A stretch of DNA of 16,896 bases from Alphaproteobacteria bacterium (GCA_021639925.1 JAJXEL010000013.1:1-16896), one strand, 5' to 3'. Shown: positions 6,491 through 15,466, numbered from the stretch's first letter. The notes: generated by a model not told the origin, from the sequence alone. Numbers and translations are program-made.

Positions 6491-8548
6491 ATGACCGAAA
6501 AGAATACAATAAAAACACAGGTTCAGTCTGCGGCGCCGATGGGGTCCTATTTGTCGCGCAAAGGGGTATTTACGCTTGTCAAGGGTAAGTTCAGGGTATA
6601 TCCCGATCTGCCGTTGCCTTTGTTGGATATGCCGAACGCCAAAGCGTATCAGGCAGAGGAAGTTTCCTCTCCGGATCACAAAATTTTTGCTTTGGTGTGC
6701 AAACCTGAACTGCCTGTCCGGAAAGATCATATCAAAGCGAGAACCGGATTGAAAATGGAGGGGGTCCTGCCGCTGGTGGACGCGGGGGTGGCTTTGTGGC
6801 AGCCGATCGGCCGCAAGACCATGTTTCTGCTGTATGAAAAACCTTTGGGCGGGCGCGTCGTTCATTCAAAAACATATGATAAAATCCTGCCCGAAGAAGA
6901 AGCGGAAAAAATTACGCGCTGGATCCGGCCTTTGCTGATGGGGATTAATAATTTGTCTTTGCGCGGATTGACGCACAGGGAAATCCGGCCGGATAATTTA
7001 TTTTACCTGGATGCAGAAAAAACAAAAGTCGTTTGGGGGGATTGCATTTCTTCTCCGCCGGGATTTGATCAGCCGCCGACGTTTGAAACGATTGAATCTT
7101 CGATGTGTTCTCCCGCCGGGCGGGGAAGCGGTATGACGTCGGACGACTTGTATGCTTTCGGCGCGACGCTGATTTGTCTGGGGCTGGGGTATAATCCGGT
7201 TGAAAGTTTGTCTGCCGACGAATTGCTGGAATTGAAAATTTATAAAGGGTCTTATGCGACGCTGATCGGTGAAGAACGGGTTTCTTTGGGATTGATCGAG
7301 TTGCTGCGCGGGTTGCTGGCTGATAATGTTTCTCAGCGCTGGGATATTTCTTCGACGCAGCTGTGGGCGGACGGGCGGCGGCTGACGCCGGTACAGGCAA
7401 AGGCGATTAAAGCGTCCCAGCGGCCGTTTTTGTTTAATAACGTCGAATATTTTTCCTATCGGACGCTGGCGTATGCTTTTTCCAAAAACTGGGATCTGGC
7501 CGCGGAGGCAATCCGGTCGGAAAAGCTGCAAACCTGGCTGATCCGCGGGTTTGACGACAAAGAAACGGCCGGCGCGATCGAAAAATCAATAGGTATGGCT
7601 TTGGTCCGTTTTTCAACGAAAGAAAAACAGGACGATTTCTTTGTTGCCAGAACGTGCATGCTGTTGGATCCTTCGGCACCGCTGCGGGTGCGCGAATGCG
7701 CGTTTATGCCTGATGCTTTGGGGCAGATGATGGCAACGTATGTGTCCGATGAAAGAATGATCAAAGTTTTAATCGGGCTGGTTGCGACCGGGTATTTGGA
7801 AAGCTGGCATGAATTTCACCGCGACAGAGTGGCCGAACAACATGTTAAAAGCATGCAGATCATTTTGCAAAAGCCTGAACTGGGTATGGGAATTGAACGG
7901 CTGATTTATGATTTAAACGACGGCATGCCGTGTCAAAGCCCTTTGGTGATTAAAGATTATGTTGACGAAGTCAAAGACCTGATGCCCGCGTTGGAAGAAG
8001 TTGCCAAAAAAGCCGGTCCGAAAACCGAACCGATTGACAGGCATATTGCGGCGTTTATTGCGGTAAAATTCGGAACGAAGTTATCCGATCAGATTGCTTT
8101 GCTCAATTCGCCGAAAGAAAATGTGTCAATTCAGGGAATGTTGAATATTTTCGCTTCTTTGCAGCAGACTTTCGGCCCGGAAAAACTTTATGCGTTCGGC
8201 AGCTGGATCGGAGGGTTGCTGGCGCCGATTATCAACAGATATCACAGTTTGGAAAAACGTCAGCAGCTGGAAAAAAATCTGCCGAAATTTATTCGCAAAG
8301 GATCACTGCCGGATATTTATGCGTTTCTGGACGATAAACAGGAACGCCTGATGGACATCAGTTATTTTGAACAGGCGAAAAAAGAATATGCCAAATTGTC
8401 CGAAGAAATTGAATTTCTGGACGGGAACCGGGAAAAACGCGAACAGGAAGGATTGATGCTGGGCCATCAGATCGCCGCCGTTATTTCTTTCGGCATTGCC
8501 GTGCTGACCATGTTCCTGCTGTTGCTGGCCCAGTTTTTGCGGAGATAA
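6491..8548 (+). CDS. Tail-anchored Ser/Thr protein kinase-like protein, probably a pseudokinase
   Basis: 685 residues from the ATG at 6491. The first ~290 follow a eukaryotic-type kinase fold: a possible VAIK Lys in FALVCK (K71), catalytic loop THREIRPDNLFY (161-172), a DFG-like GDC (183-185), SDDLYAFG (217-224) matching the SDxYSxG helix, and NVSQRW (279-284) with the subdomain XI Arg. No glycine-rich loop is evident. The catalytic Asp of HRD is Glu (E164) and DFG is DCI, so phosphotransfer is doubtful; Asn169 and Asp184 could still bind metal and nucleotide. Residues about 300-620 are helical with no family I recognise. Residues about 618-655 are highly charged and may be coiled coil. A single hydrophobic helix (about 661-682) ends three residues before the C-terminus, so the protein is probably anchored in the inner membrane by its tail and faces the cytoplasm. 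The next gene starts four bases later and encodes a membrane protein, a likely partner. Confidence 0.82.
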   Translation: MTEKNTIKTQVQSAAPMGSYLSRKGVFTLVKGKFRVYPDLPLPLLDMPNAKAYQAEEVSSPDHKIFALVCKPELPVRKDHIKARTGLKMEGVLPLVDAGVALWQPIGRKTMFLLYEKPLGGRVVHSKTYDKILPEEEAEKITRWIRPLLMGINNLSLRGLTHREIRPDNLFYLDAEKTKVVWGDCISSPPGFDQPPTFETIESSMCSPAGRGSGMTSDDLYAFGATLICLGLGYNPVESLSADELLELKIYKGSYATLIGEERVSLGLIELLRGLLADNVSQRWDISSTQLWADGRRLTPVQAKAIKASQRPFLFNNVEYFSYRTLAYAFSKNWDLAAEAIRSEKLQTWLIRGFDDKETAGAIEKSIGMALVRFSTKEKQDDFFVARTCMLLDPSAPLRVRECAFMPDALGQMMATYVSDERMIKVLIGLVATGYLESWHEFHRDRVAEQHVKSMQIILQKPELGMGIERLIYDLNDGMPCQSPLVIKDYVDEVKDLMPALEEVAKKAGPKTEPIDRHIAAFIAVKFGTKLSDQIALLNSPKENVSIQGMLNIFASLQQTFGPEKLYAFGSWIGGLLAPIINRYHSLEKRQQLEKNLPKFIRKGSLPDIYAFLDDKQERLMDISYFEQAKKEYAKLSEEIEFLDGNREKREQEGLMLGHQIAAVISFGIAVLTMFLLLLAQFLRR

Positions 8549-8552
8549 CCCC

Positions 8553-9143
8553 ATGAAGAAAGATGAAAAAAAAAGAAAAAAAATCAAAGATTCTTTCCTG
8601 ACTTCGGGATTATCCTTTCTGATTTTATTCCCGATGCTGTTTTTAATGTTGCCGACTGTGGTTTTTTTATTCCTCAGCATGTTGCCGACTCTGGTCGCTT
8701 TGATTATAGATACCAGTTCAAAAGCAAAGTTTAAATACAAGTGGTTGTGTATCGGCGGATTGAATTTTGCCGGGGCTTTGCCGTTTTTATTTAAGTTGTG
8801 GTTCGGCAGCAATACGTTAGACGGGGCCGTTAATTTGTTTTTAGGCCATGTTTCCTTTATCGTTATTTATTTGGCGGCCGCCATCGGCTGGATCTTTTAC
8901 CGCTGTATTCCTCCCGTCGTTTTAAGCTTTTTGGAAATGAATGACCAGCGCCGCGTCGTGCATTTGCGCGAATTGCAAACCAAACTGATCGCCAAGTGGG
9001 GGGAAGAAGTGGTCGAAGGAACAGATATAAAAACAGCCGCCGTTTTAGGAAGGAAAAACATAGTTCCGCCGCCGTCTGCCGCGCCGCAGGGCGCTTCTGC
9101 GGCGGTTCCCGGTTCCGTCGATTCTAAAACGCCGTCGAACTGA
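8553..9143 (+). CDS. Polytopic membrane protein of unknown function, paired with the kinase-like gene
   Basis: 196 residues. A lysine-rich N-terminus (MKKDEKKRKKIK) is followed by a long hydrophobic stretch (about 18-52, perhaps two helices forming a hairpin), then helices near 64-84 and 94-118, and a polar C-terminal tail (about 125-196) whose last part is Pro/Ala/Ser-rich. The positive N-terminus suggests it stays in the cytoplasm. GGAG at 8541-8544, inside the end of the preceding gene, supplies the ribosome binding site, and the genes are four bases apart, so coupling is likely. Codons 5-11 are written with runs of nine and eight A residues (8566-8574 and 8576-8583), which can slip during transcription or replication. 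I do not recognise the family. Together with the tail-anchored kinase-like protein it probably forms an inner-membrane pair; that is inference from position and topology. Confidence 0.8.
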   Translation: MKKDEKKRKKIKDSFLTSGLSFLILFPMLFLMLPTVVFLFLSMLPTLVALIIDTSSKAKFKYKWLCIGGLNFAGALPFLFKLWFGSNTLDGAVNLFLGHVSFIVIYLAAAIGWIFYRCIPPVVLSFLEMNDQRRVVHLRELQTKLIAKWGEEVVEGTDIKTAAVLGRKNIVPPPSAAPQGASAAVPGSVDSKTPSN

Positions 9144-10599
9144 CGGATTTCTTTTCTTTGCGCCAGGCCAAAGGCAGCAACAAGACAAAAACCGTCATAT
9201 ATTCCAAACGTCCCAGCATCATATTGCCGGATAAAATCCATTTAACACTGTCGGGCAGGTTGGCAAAACTGCCCTGCGACCCGATAACGGGGCCGAAAGC
9301 CACCCCCGTATTGCCAAGACTGGATAACGAAGCGCTGATCGCAGTGATAAAGTCCAGTCCGATTAAAGAAAGCAATAAAACCGAAGTCAGAAATGACAGT
9401 AAAAAGATAGCCATAAATACGAATACGCCCGAAGAAATTTCTTCTGTCAGCGGTTTGCCGTTATATTTGGCGATAAATATGCCGTGAGGCAGGATTTTGC
9501 GCCGTAAATACTGCATGGACGATAAGTACATGATATTAAACCGGAACATTTTAATTCCGCCGGACGTTGATCCGCTGCATGCGCCAATCGGCAATAAAAA
9601 CGTAAAAAACATAACCGCAAAATTGCCCCAGGATTCAATATCGCTGTTGACAAATCCCGACGAAGTAACCACCGAAATGAAATTAAACGCGGCGAACCGT
9701 ATGCTGTCAAACAAAGAAACGTTGCATTTTACGATCAGGTAAAGCGACAAAATAAAAACGCTGAACAGGAAAAAATACGTATACGTTCTGATCTGAATAT
9801 CATTTTGCACATGCCGCCAGTTTTTCTTAAACAGAAAATACGAAACCAGCAAAGGCATGCCGCAGACAAACATGAAAAAAACAAGGATCCATTGAGAAAG
9901 GGGCGACAATTCCATTGCCGAAGAATTTCTGGGAGCAAAGCCGCCGGTCGGAATCGTCGCCATGCTGAAGGTCAGGGATTCAAACATGTTTAATTCCGAA
10001 AAATACAGCAGCAACGTACATAATGCCGTCAAAATAGTATAAACAATCATGATTGTGCCGATGACCTGAGATGTTTTCGGCAGCGTTTTGTCAGATTTAT
10101 CCGAAGATTCCGTCGCATACAGCTGCATGCCCCCGATTCTTAACAACGGCAGGATTCCCAGCGCGATAACGATAATTCCCACGCCGCCGAACCATTGCAG
10201 CATGGCCCGCCATAACAAAATTCCCCGGGGCTGGACGGCCAAATCCCGGATAACCGTCGCCCCCATGGTTGTCAGGCCGGACATGGCTTCGAAAAAAGAA
10301 TCCGTGTAGCTTAAAGGCTGCGGGGAAAAGAAAAACGGCAGCGCTGAAAACGAACACACCAGCAGCCAAACCAGCGACGTTGTCAAATACATTTCCCGGA
10401 CGGTTAATTTTTCATATTTATCATAAAATGTCGCGACAAACAGGACGCCGAAAAAAAACGTAACGCCCGCGGCCTGCCAGAACGACCGGGCCGAACCGGC
10501 GTTACCGTCTGAAAAATCCAGTATTCCCGGAATAATCATTGTTGTTCCGAAAACGATCAGAATACAACCGGAAACGAAAAAGGTAATGCCAGCTCTCAT
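9124..10599 (-). CDS. trkH: Trk-type potassium uptake protein TrkH
   Basis: Membrane pore of the Trk potassium importer; it works with the cytoplasmic NAD-binding subunit TrkA, which is not in this window. At 491 residues it has the usual length (E. coli 483). The fourfold M1-P-M2 pattern is visible through its four filter loops: LTTMGAT (109-115), TIPTGGFA (215-222), VTSSGFVNSD (311-320) and SLGNTGVAFG (427-436). The C-terminal GRLEYMTVFVLLLP signature is also there (464-477). The ATG at 10599 is preceded on the minus strand by AGGA at seven bases. The aminopeptidase P stop lies nine bases upstream, so trkH is probably the last gene of the pcrA-prmA-pepP-trkH transcript. Its 3' end overlaps that of the convergent membrane-protein gene by 20 bases. 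Confidence 0.95.
   Translation of the reverse strand: MRAGITFFVSGCILIVFGTTMIIPGILDFSDGNAGSARSFWQAAGVTFFFGVLFVATFYDKYEKLTVREMYLTTSLVWLLVCSFSALPFFFSPQPLSYTDSFFEAMSGLTTMGATVIRDLAVQPRGILLWRAMLQWFGGVGIIVIALGILPLLRIGGMQLYATESSDKSDKTLPKTSQVIGTIMIVYTILTALCTLLLYFSELNMFESLTFSMATIPTGGFAPRNSSAMELSPLSQWILVFFMFVCGMPLLVSYFLFKKNWRHVQNDIQIRTYTYFFLFSVFILSLYLIVKCNVSLFDSIRFAAFNFISVVTSSGFVNSDIESWGNFAVMFFTFLLPIGACSGSTSGGIKMFRFNIMYLSSMQYLRRKILPHGIFIAKYNGKPLTEEISSGVFVFMAIFLLSFLTSVLLLSLIGLDFITAISASLSSLGNTGVAFGPVIGSQGSFANLPDSVKWILSGNMMLGRLEYMTVFVLLLPLAWRKEKKSVSSTAF
9132..9146. terminator. Possible bidirectional terminator between convergent genes
   Basis: CCGTC (9132-9136), loop GAACT, GACGG (9142-9146) form a perfect five-base-pair stem. 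Rightward it is followed by ATTTCTTTTCTTT. On the minus strand it is followed by CGTTTT just before the trkH stop. The stem is short and lies inside the ends of both coding regions, so it is only a weak candidate. Confidence 0.3.
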
Positions 10600-10608
10600 A
10601 AAAAATTC

Positions 10609-12384
10609 CTACAACGGCGCGCAAGCTTCCGCCAGCCACCGGGCTGTCTGCGGATCGACCAGCGGCGAAATAATCCGGCGGATCCGGGCGTGGTAACCGT
10701 CCAGCCAGACTTTTTCCCGCGGCGTTAACTGCGCTTTGTCAATCAGGCGTCTGTCAAACGGCGCCAGACTGAGCGTTGAAAGTCCCAGCGTTTTTATTTC
10801 GGATCCTTCCGTCGGTGGCAGCGGTTCCACCATAACGACGTTTTCCAGGCGGATTCCGAACGCATCGGCTTTGTAATATCCGGGTTCGTTGGAAATCAGC
10901 ATGCCGGGCATCAAGGCAATCCGGCTGGAACCGCGGGCGATTCTTTGCGGGCCTTCGTGTACGCTTAAATAACTGCCGACACCATGCCCTGTCCCGTGGG
11001 CGTAATCTACGCCGTCGCGCCATAAAAACTGACGCGCCAGAATGTCCAGCTGAGATCCTGTCGTTCCTTCGGGAAAAGCGATGGTCGCAATCGCTATGTG
11101 ACCTTTCAGCACCTGCGTATAGCGCTTTTTTTCCAAAGCGGAAACATTGCCGACCGCGATTGTGCGCGTGATGTCCGTCGTTCCGTCCAAATACTGCGCG
11201 CCCGTGTCAATCAGGAACATGGCGTCCGGTTTGATCGGCGCATTATTTTTTTCGCTTGTGTGATAATGAATATAGGCGGCGTTTTTTCCCGAAGCCGCAA
11301 TCGTTGCAAAACTTTCGCCGCGGTACAGCGGATTGTCGGCGCGGAATTCGTCGATTTTTCTGACCGCGTCCATTTCCGTCAGGCCGCCTTTGGGCGCTTC
11401 TTCGTCAAACCAGCGCAGGAAACGGCACATGGCGATACCGTCTTTGATATGGGCGTTGACGGCGCCGTCGCGTTCCGTAATGTTTTTACAGGCTTTGCGG
11501 ATCAGGCAGGGATCTTCTTTGGCATGAACGGTCGCGCCGGCGGCGGACAGGCGTTCGTAAATCCATGCGGGGGACAAAGCCATGTCAAGTTGTACGCGCG
11601 CTTTTTGTATACCCAGCGCGTCTAAAATGACGCCCAGCAGGTCGGGGGATTTGATTTCCACCAGCGGACTGAGCAGGGAACGCAGATGATCCGTTATTTT
11701 TGCAGGATCCACGAACCAGTCGACGGTTCCGTTTTTATACAGGACGGCAAAAGACTGAACGATGGGGACATAAGGAATATCCCGGCCGCGGACGTTTAAC
11801 AGCCAGGCGATTGATTCGGGCGAAGAAAAAACCAAAGCATCGTCCTGGTCCATGCCGAGCGCGGAAGTAATTTCGGCGATTTTTGCCGTGCTGTCCAACC
11901 CTGTGTACTGTTCGGGCAGGAAAACGGCCCGTTCAATGTCGGCGGCGGGCTTGTCCGTCCACAGCGTGTCAACAGGATTATAGGGCAGGGGAACAATTTT
12001 CGCGCCGTTTTTAGCACAGGCCGCCGCCATTTTTTTGACTTCGTTCGGCGTATGCAGCCAGGAATCGTATCCGATACAGGCGCCGGCAGGCAAAGCCGCG
12101 AACAGCCAATCCCCCGCGCGGGCGTCCGGCGTTTGGATAACGGTGATTTGCTGAGTTTCCGTTTCTTTTTGAGCTTGTAAGGTATACCGCCCGTCGACGA
12201 ACAGGAAAGCTCTGTCCAGCAAAATGACGGCTTCCCCGGCAGATCCGGAAAAACCGGTCAGCCATTCCAGCCGTCTGGCCGACGCGGCGACGTATTCGCC
12301 CTGATATTCGTCGGCCGTCGGAACCAGCAGTCCGAAAAAGCCGTTTTTCAGCATCCATTCTCTTAACGCGGTCAGTTTATCCAT
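10609..12384 (-). CDS. pepP: Xaa-Pro aminopeptidase (aminopeptidase P, M24B family)
   Basis: Removes N-terminal residues that precede proline, in the cytoplasm. The 591-residue length and layout match the three-domain, eukaryotic-like aminopeptidase P also found in alphaproteobacteria: two creatinase-type N-terminal domains (about 1-300), then the pita-bread catalytic domain, then a short C-terminal extension. The five metal ligands are visible: D393 (LIDTGAQY), D404 (GTTDITR), H467 (HGTGHGVG), E500 (SNEPGYY) and E514 (RLENVV), as expected for a two-Mn enzyme. YIHYH (371-375) supplies conserved substrate-site His residues. AAGGA lies seven bases before the ATG. It starts 14 bases after the end of prmA and ends nine bases before trkH. 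The symbol is used in the broad sense, because this long form is not orthologous in length to E. coli PepP (about 440 residues). Confidence 0.93.
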   Translation of the reverse strand: MDKLTALREWMLKNGFFGLLVPTADEYQGEYVAASARRLEWLTGFSGSAGEAVILLDRAFLFVDGRYTLQAQKETETQQITVIQTPDARAGDWLFAALPAGACIGYDSWLHTPNEVKKMAAACAKNGAKIVPLPYNPVDTLWTDKPAADIERAVFLPEQYTGLDSTAKIAEITSALGMDQDDALVFSSPESIAWLLNVRGRDIPYVPIVQSFAVLYKNGTVDWFVDPAKITDHLRSLLSPLVEIKSPDLLGVILDALGIQKARVQLDMALSPAWIYERLSAAGATVHAKEDPCLIRKACKNITERDGAVNAHIKDGIAMCRFLRWFDEEAPKGGLTEMDAVRKIDEFRADNPLYRGESFATIAASGKNAAYIHYHTSEKNNAPIKPDAMFLIDTGAQYLDGTTDITRTIAVGNVSALEKKRYTQVLKGHIAIATIAFPEGTTGSQLDILARQFLWRDGVDYAHGTGHGVGSYLSVHEGPQRIARGSSRIALMPGMLISNEPGYYKADAFGIRLENVVMVEPLPPTEGSEIKTLGLSTLSLAPFDRRLIDKAQLTPREKVWLDGYHARIRRIISPLVDPQTARWLAEACAPL

Positions 12385-12398
12385 GTTTTTTTCCTTTT

Positions 12399-13289
12399 TT
12401 ATCGCCCGACGATCAGCGTGCTCCAGCCTTCCAGGCGGTAACGTTTCTTTAATTGCAGCCCGACGCGGCGGTGGGCGTCTAAAACCCAGGCTTCCTGCCT
12501 GTACAGCAGACCGGATAAAACGGCCAGCCCGTCAGGCGCCAAAACCGACGCCAGGTCTTTGGCCATCAGTGTCAGCGGGCGGGCAAGTATGTTTGAAAAA
12601 ACAAGGTCATACGGTGCCTTGGACCGGATAATCATCGGCTTGTATCCGTTGCCGGCGCGCGCCGTGATATAACGTGACAAATGGTTGATTTTGGCATTTT
12701 CTTTGGTCACACGGACAGATTCCGGATCAATGTCCGCCGCCATGACGTTTGTCCTGAACGTCAGCGCGGCCGCCAACCCCAAAATACCCGAACCGCAGCC
12801 CATATCCAAAATGTTTTTCGGCCGTTTGAATCGGGATATTTCTTCCATGGCCGTTAAGCAGCCTTTGGTCGTGAAATGTTCGCCGGAACCGAAAGCGGTC
12901 GCCGCGTCGATTTTTAAAGACAGTTTTGTTTTCGGCGGCGGTTCCTGAATGTGCGATCCGTAAATATAATACCGTCCGACTGAAACAGGAGCAAAGCTGA
13001 TCAGGTTTTCTTTCAGCCAGTCCCTTTGCGCCAGTTCGCTTAAACGGTATTCCGGCAGACAAACGCCTGCCGCCGCGGCCGCCAAAGACAAAGACGCGTT
13101 TAGCAAGGCTTCGTCCGGCCGGTTTTGAAAAATAGCGTCCAGCTGCCATTTGCCTTTGTCCGGGCCGGTTTCGATTTCCGAAGCCAGCAGAGCCGTATTG
13201 TCCCCGTCCAAAGCGCGTTCAAAAAAAGGAACGGATTCGGGGGATAAGATAAAAGAAATTTGCCAATTGCTTGCGGGTTGTGTATCCAT
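12399..13289 (-). CDS. prmA: Ribosomal protein L11 methyltransferase
   Basis: SAM-dependent enzyme that trimethylates ribosomal protein L11. Of its 296 residues, the first ~95 form the divergent substrate-recognition part. The methyltransferase domain shows FGSGEHFTT (133-141; FGTGxHxTT is usual), DMGCGSGILGLAAA (162-175) for SAM binding, AADIDPESV (184-192), and SNILARPL (232-239), the NPPY-like catalytic motif typical of PrmA. The start codon shares one base with the upstream helicase stop (TAATG), so the two are translationally coupled, with GGAA in the helicase end as a likely ribosome binding site. The Thr to Ser change in FGTG is mild and probably neutral. Confidence 0.95.
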   Translation of the reverse strand: MDTQPASNWQISFILSPESVPFFERALDGDNTALLASEIETGPDKGKWQLDAIFQNRPDEALLNASLSLAAAAAGVCLPEYRLSELAQRDWLKENLISFAPVSVGRYYIYGSHIQEPPPKTKLSLKIDAATAFGSGEHFTTKGCLTAMEEISRFKRPKNILDMGCGSGILGLAAALTFRTNVMAADIDPESVRVTKENAKINHLSRYITARAGNGYKPMIIRSKAPYDLVFSNILARPLTLMAKDLASVLAPDGLAVLSGLLYRQEAWVLDAHRRVGLQLKKRYRLEGWSTLIVGR

Positions 13290-15466
13290 TATGCGATTTC
13301 CAAATAATCTGCCATGATTTTTTTAATACTGCCGTCTTCGAACAAAACTTGCGTGTTTTCTCCGTTTGCCGCGACGACTTTTCCATATCCGTACCGGCTA
13401 TGATAAACCTCTGTTCCGATTTGAAAAGCAGGTTTTCGCGTATTGCCGAAATAGGACGCTTTTTTTTCTTTTTTATAAAAATAACTCCGGTTTCCGCCGT
13501 TCCAATCGTTGTAACCGTAATCATATCCTCCGCCGGCGGAAAGATTTGTCATTTCGACGTGTTCTTCGGGAATCTCGTTGATAAAACGCGACGGCAGATT
13601 GTTCTGCCATTGATTGAATATCCGGCGCGATCCCGCGAAAGTAATATAAACGCGTTTTTTGGCCCGCGTAATGCCGACATAAGCCAGGCGGCGTTCTTCT
13701 TCCGTATTTCCTTCGTCCATTGCTTTTTTGTTCGGAAAGATTTCTTCTTCCCAGCCGGGCAGAAAAACAACGTCGAATTCCAGCCCTTTGGCCGCGTGCA
13801 GCGTCATGACGGAAACATGATCGCCGATCGTGGCGGCGTTGTCGTTGTCCATTACCAGGCTGATATATTCCAGATATTGTTCAAACGTATCGTAATTGCT
13901 TTTGAATTCGCCGACCAATTCGCGCAGGTTTTCAATACGCCCTTCGGCTTCGGGCGTTTTTTCCGTCCGCCGCATTTCCATATAACCGCTGTCTTCCAGC
14001 ATTTGGCGCAGCATTTCGTCCGGCGTCGTTTCCGGCGCTTTTTTCCGCCAGGAATCATACAGGGCAAAGAAATGTTCTAATCCGGTTTTGGCCGTTCCTT
14101 TCAGGCCCTTGTCCTTTATCAGCCGTTCGGCGGCTTCGTACATGGAAATATGATTTTCCTTCGCCTTTTGACGGATTGTCTGCAATGCCGTATCGCCGAC
14201 GCCGCGGCGCGGTTTGTTGACAACACGCATAAAAGCCATATCGTCTTTGGGCTGGACCAGCAGGCGGATATAAGCCGTCGCGTCGCGGATTTCTTCGCGT
14301 TCATAAAAACGCATGCCGCCGATGACTTTATAGGATATGCCGTATTGCAAAAAAGCGTCTTCAATCGCGCGCATCTGAAAGCTGGCGCGGACTAAAACCG
14401 CCATGTCGGACAGTTTCGTACCGTGTCTTTGTTCGCGTTCTATTTGTTCGCAGATTTTGCGCGCTTCGTCTTCGCCGCTCCAAACGCCGGAAATGTTGAT
14501 TTTTTCCCCGGTCATTTCTTCGCGTCCGGGGGCGGGGTGCAAAGTTTTGCCCAGCCGGTTCTTATTATGCGCGATCAAGCCGGAAGCCCCCGCCAGAATA
14601 TGCGCCGTAGAACGGTAATTGCTTTCCAGCCGGATCAGGGCCGCGTTCGGAAAGTCTTCTTCGAAACGCAGAATATTGCCGACTTCCGCCCCTCGCCAGG
14701 AATAAATCGACTGGTCGTCGTCGCCGACGCAGCAGATGTTATTGTGTCCCGCGGCCAGCATGCGCAGCCATAAATATTGAATGATGTTGGTATCCTGATA
14801 TTCGTCGACCAAGATGTATTTAAACTGTTTGCGAAAAGCGTTTAAAATTTCAGGATAATGATTGAATAATTCCATGCAATATAACAGCAGATCGCCAAAA
14901 TCCGCCGCATTCATCGCCTGCAGACGTTCCTGGTACAGTCCGTACAGCCGTTTGACCAGCGGGCCGACGGGAAAAGGCGATTGGTCGGCTTTTTCAGGCG
15001 TTAATCCCTGGTCTTTCAGGCGTTGAATCTGATTAAGGATCATTTGCGGCGGGTTATCTTTTAAATCAACATGCTGGTCCGCCATAATTTGTTTGATCAG
15101 ACGTTCCTGATCCGATGCGTCCAATATGCCGAATCCGGGCGCCAGGCCGACTTTTTCGGGGTGATTGCGCAAAATACGCAGCCCGATGCGGTGGAAAGTC
15201 CCCAGCCATAAAGCCCGGCTGTCTTCCCCGATAACGGCGTTCAGGCGTTCCTGCATTTCCGCCGCCGCTTTGTTTGTAAACGTTACGGCCAGGCATTGAA
15301 ACGGCAAAGCTTTGCCCGTCTGGATAATGTACGCCAGCCTGGCCGTCAGCACCGTCGTTTTTCCCGTCCCCGCGCCGGAAAGGACCAAAACGGGACCTTC
15401 CGTCGTTTGAACGGCCTGTTTTTGTTCGGGATTCAGCCGGCTGAAATTAAAATCAGATTCTGTCAT
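13289..15466 (-). CDS. pcrA: UvrD/PcrA-family superfamily 1 DNA helicase
   Basis: ATP-driven 3'-5' helicase of repair and replication restart. At 725 residues it carries the full motif set: LNPEQKQAV (11-19, Q motif), GAGTGKTT (31-38, Walker A), FTNKAA (63-68), GTFHRIG (89-95), VDEYQDTN (220-227, motif II), GDDDQSIYSWRGA (248-260, motif III), LESNYRST (280-287, motif IV), TLHAAKGLEFD (motif V) and YVGITRAKK (motif VI). The last ~46 residues (about 680-725, with VYHSRYGYGKVV) match the C-terminal tudor-like domain of PcrA/UvrD that contacts RNA polymerase. The symbol could equally be uvrD. Upstream, on the minus strand, TTGAAT (15514-15519) and TACAAA (15490-15495), spaced 18 bases, could be a weak promoter for this gene and those after it; I give that low weight. 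prmA follows with a one-base overlap. Confidence 0.96.
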   Translation of the reverse strand: MTESDFNFSRLNPEQKQAVQTTEGPVLVLSGAGTGKTTVLTARLAYIIQTGKALPFQCLAVTFTNKAAAEMQERLNAVIGEDSRALWLGTFHRIGLRILRNHPEKVGLAPGFGILDASDQERLIKQIMADQHVDLKDNPPQMILNQIQRLKDQGLTPEKADQSPFPVGPLVKRLYGLYQERLQAMNAADFGDLLLYCMELFNHYPEILNAFRKQFKYILVDEYQDTNIIQYLWLRMLAAGHNNICCVGDDDQSIYSWRGAEVGNILRFEEDFPNAALIRLESNYRSTAHILAGASGLIAHNKNRLGKTLHPAPGREEMTGEKINISGVWSGEDEARKICEQIEREQRHGTKLSDMAVLVRASFQMRAIEDAFLQYGISYKVIGGMRFYEREEIRDATAYIRLLVQPKDDMAFMRVVNKPRRGVGDTALQTIRQKAKENHISMYEAAERLIKDKGLKGTAKTGLEHFFALYDSWRKKAPETTPDEMLRQMLEDSGYMEMRRTEKTPEAEGRIENLRELVGEFKSNYDTFEQYLEYISLVMDNDNAATIGDHVSVMTLHAAKGLEFDVVFLPGWEEEIFPNKKAMDEGNTEEERRLAYVGITRAKKRVYITFAGSRRIFNQWQNNLPSRFINEIPEEHVEMTNLSAGGGYDYGYNDWNGGNRSYFYKKEKKASYFGNTRKPAFQIGTEVYHSRYGYGKVVAANGENTQVLFEDGSIKKIMADYLEIA

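Noticed and set aside
13271..14080. A 269-codon plus-strand reading frame opposite the helicase gene
   Set aside because: It lies antisense to a helicase with every conserved motif, and its translation shows no recognisable domain; it is a shadow of the real gene.
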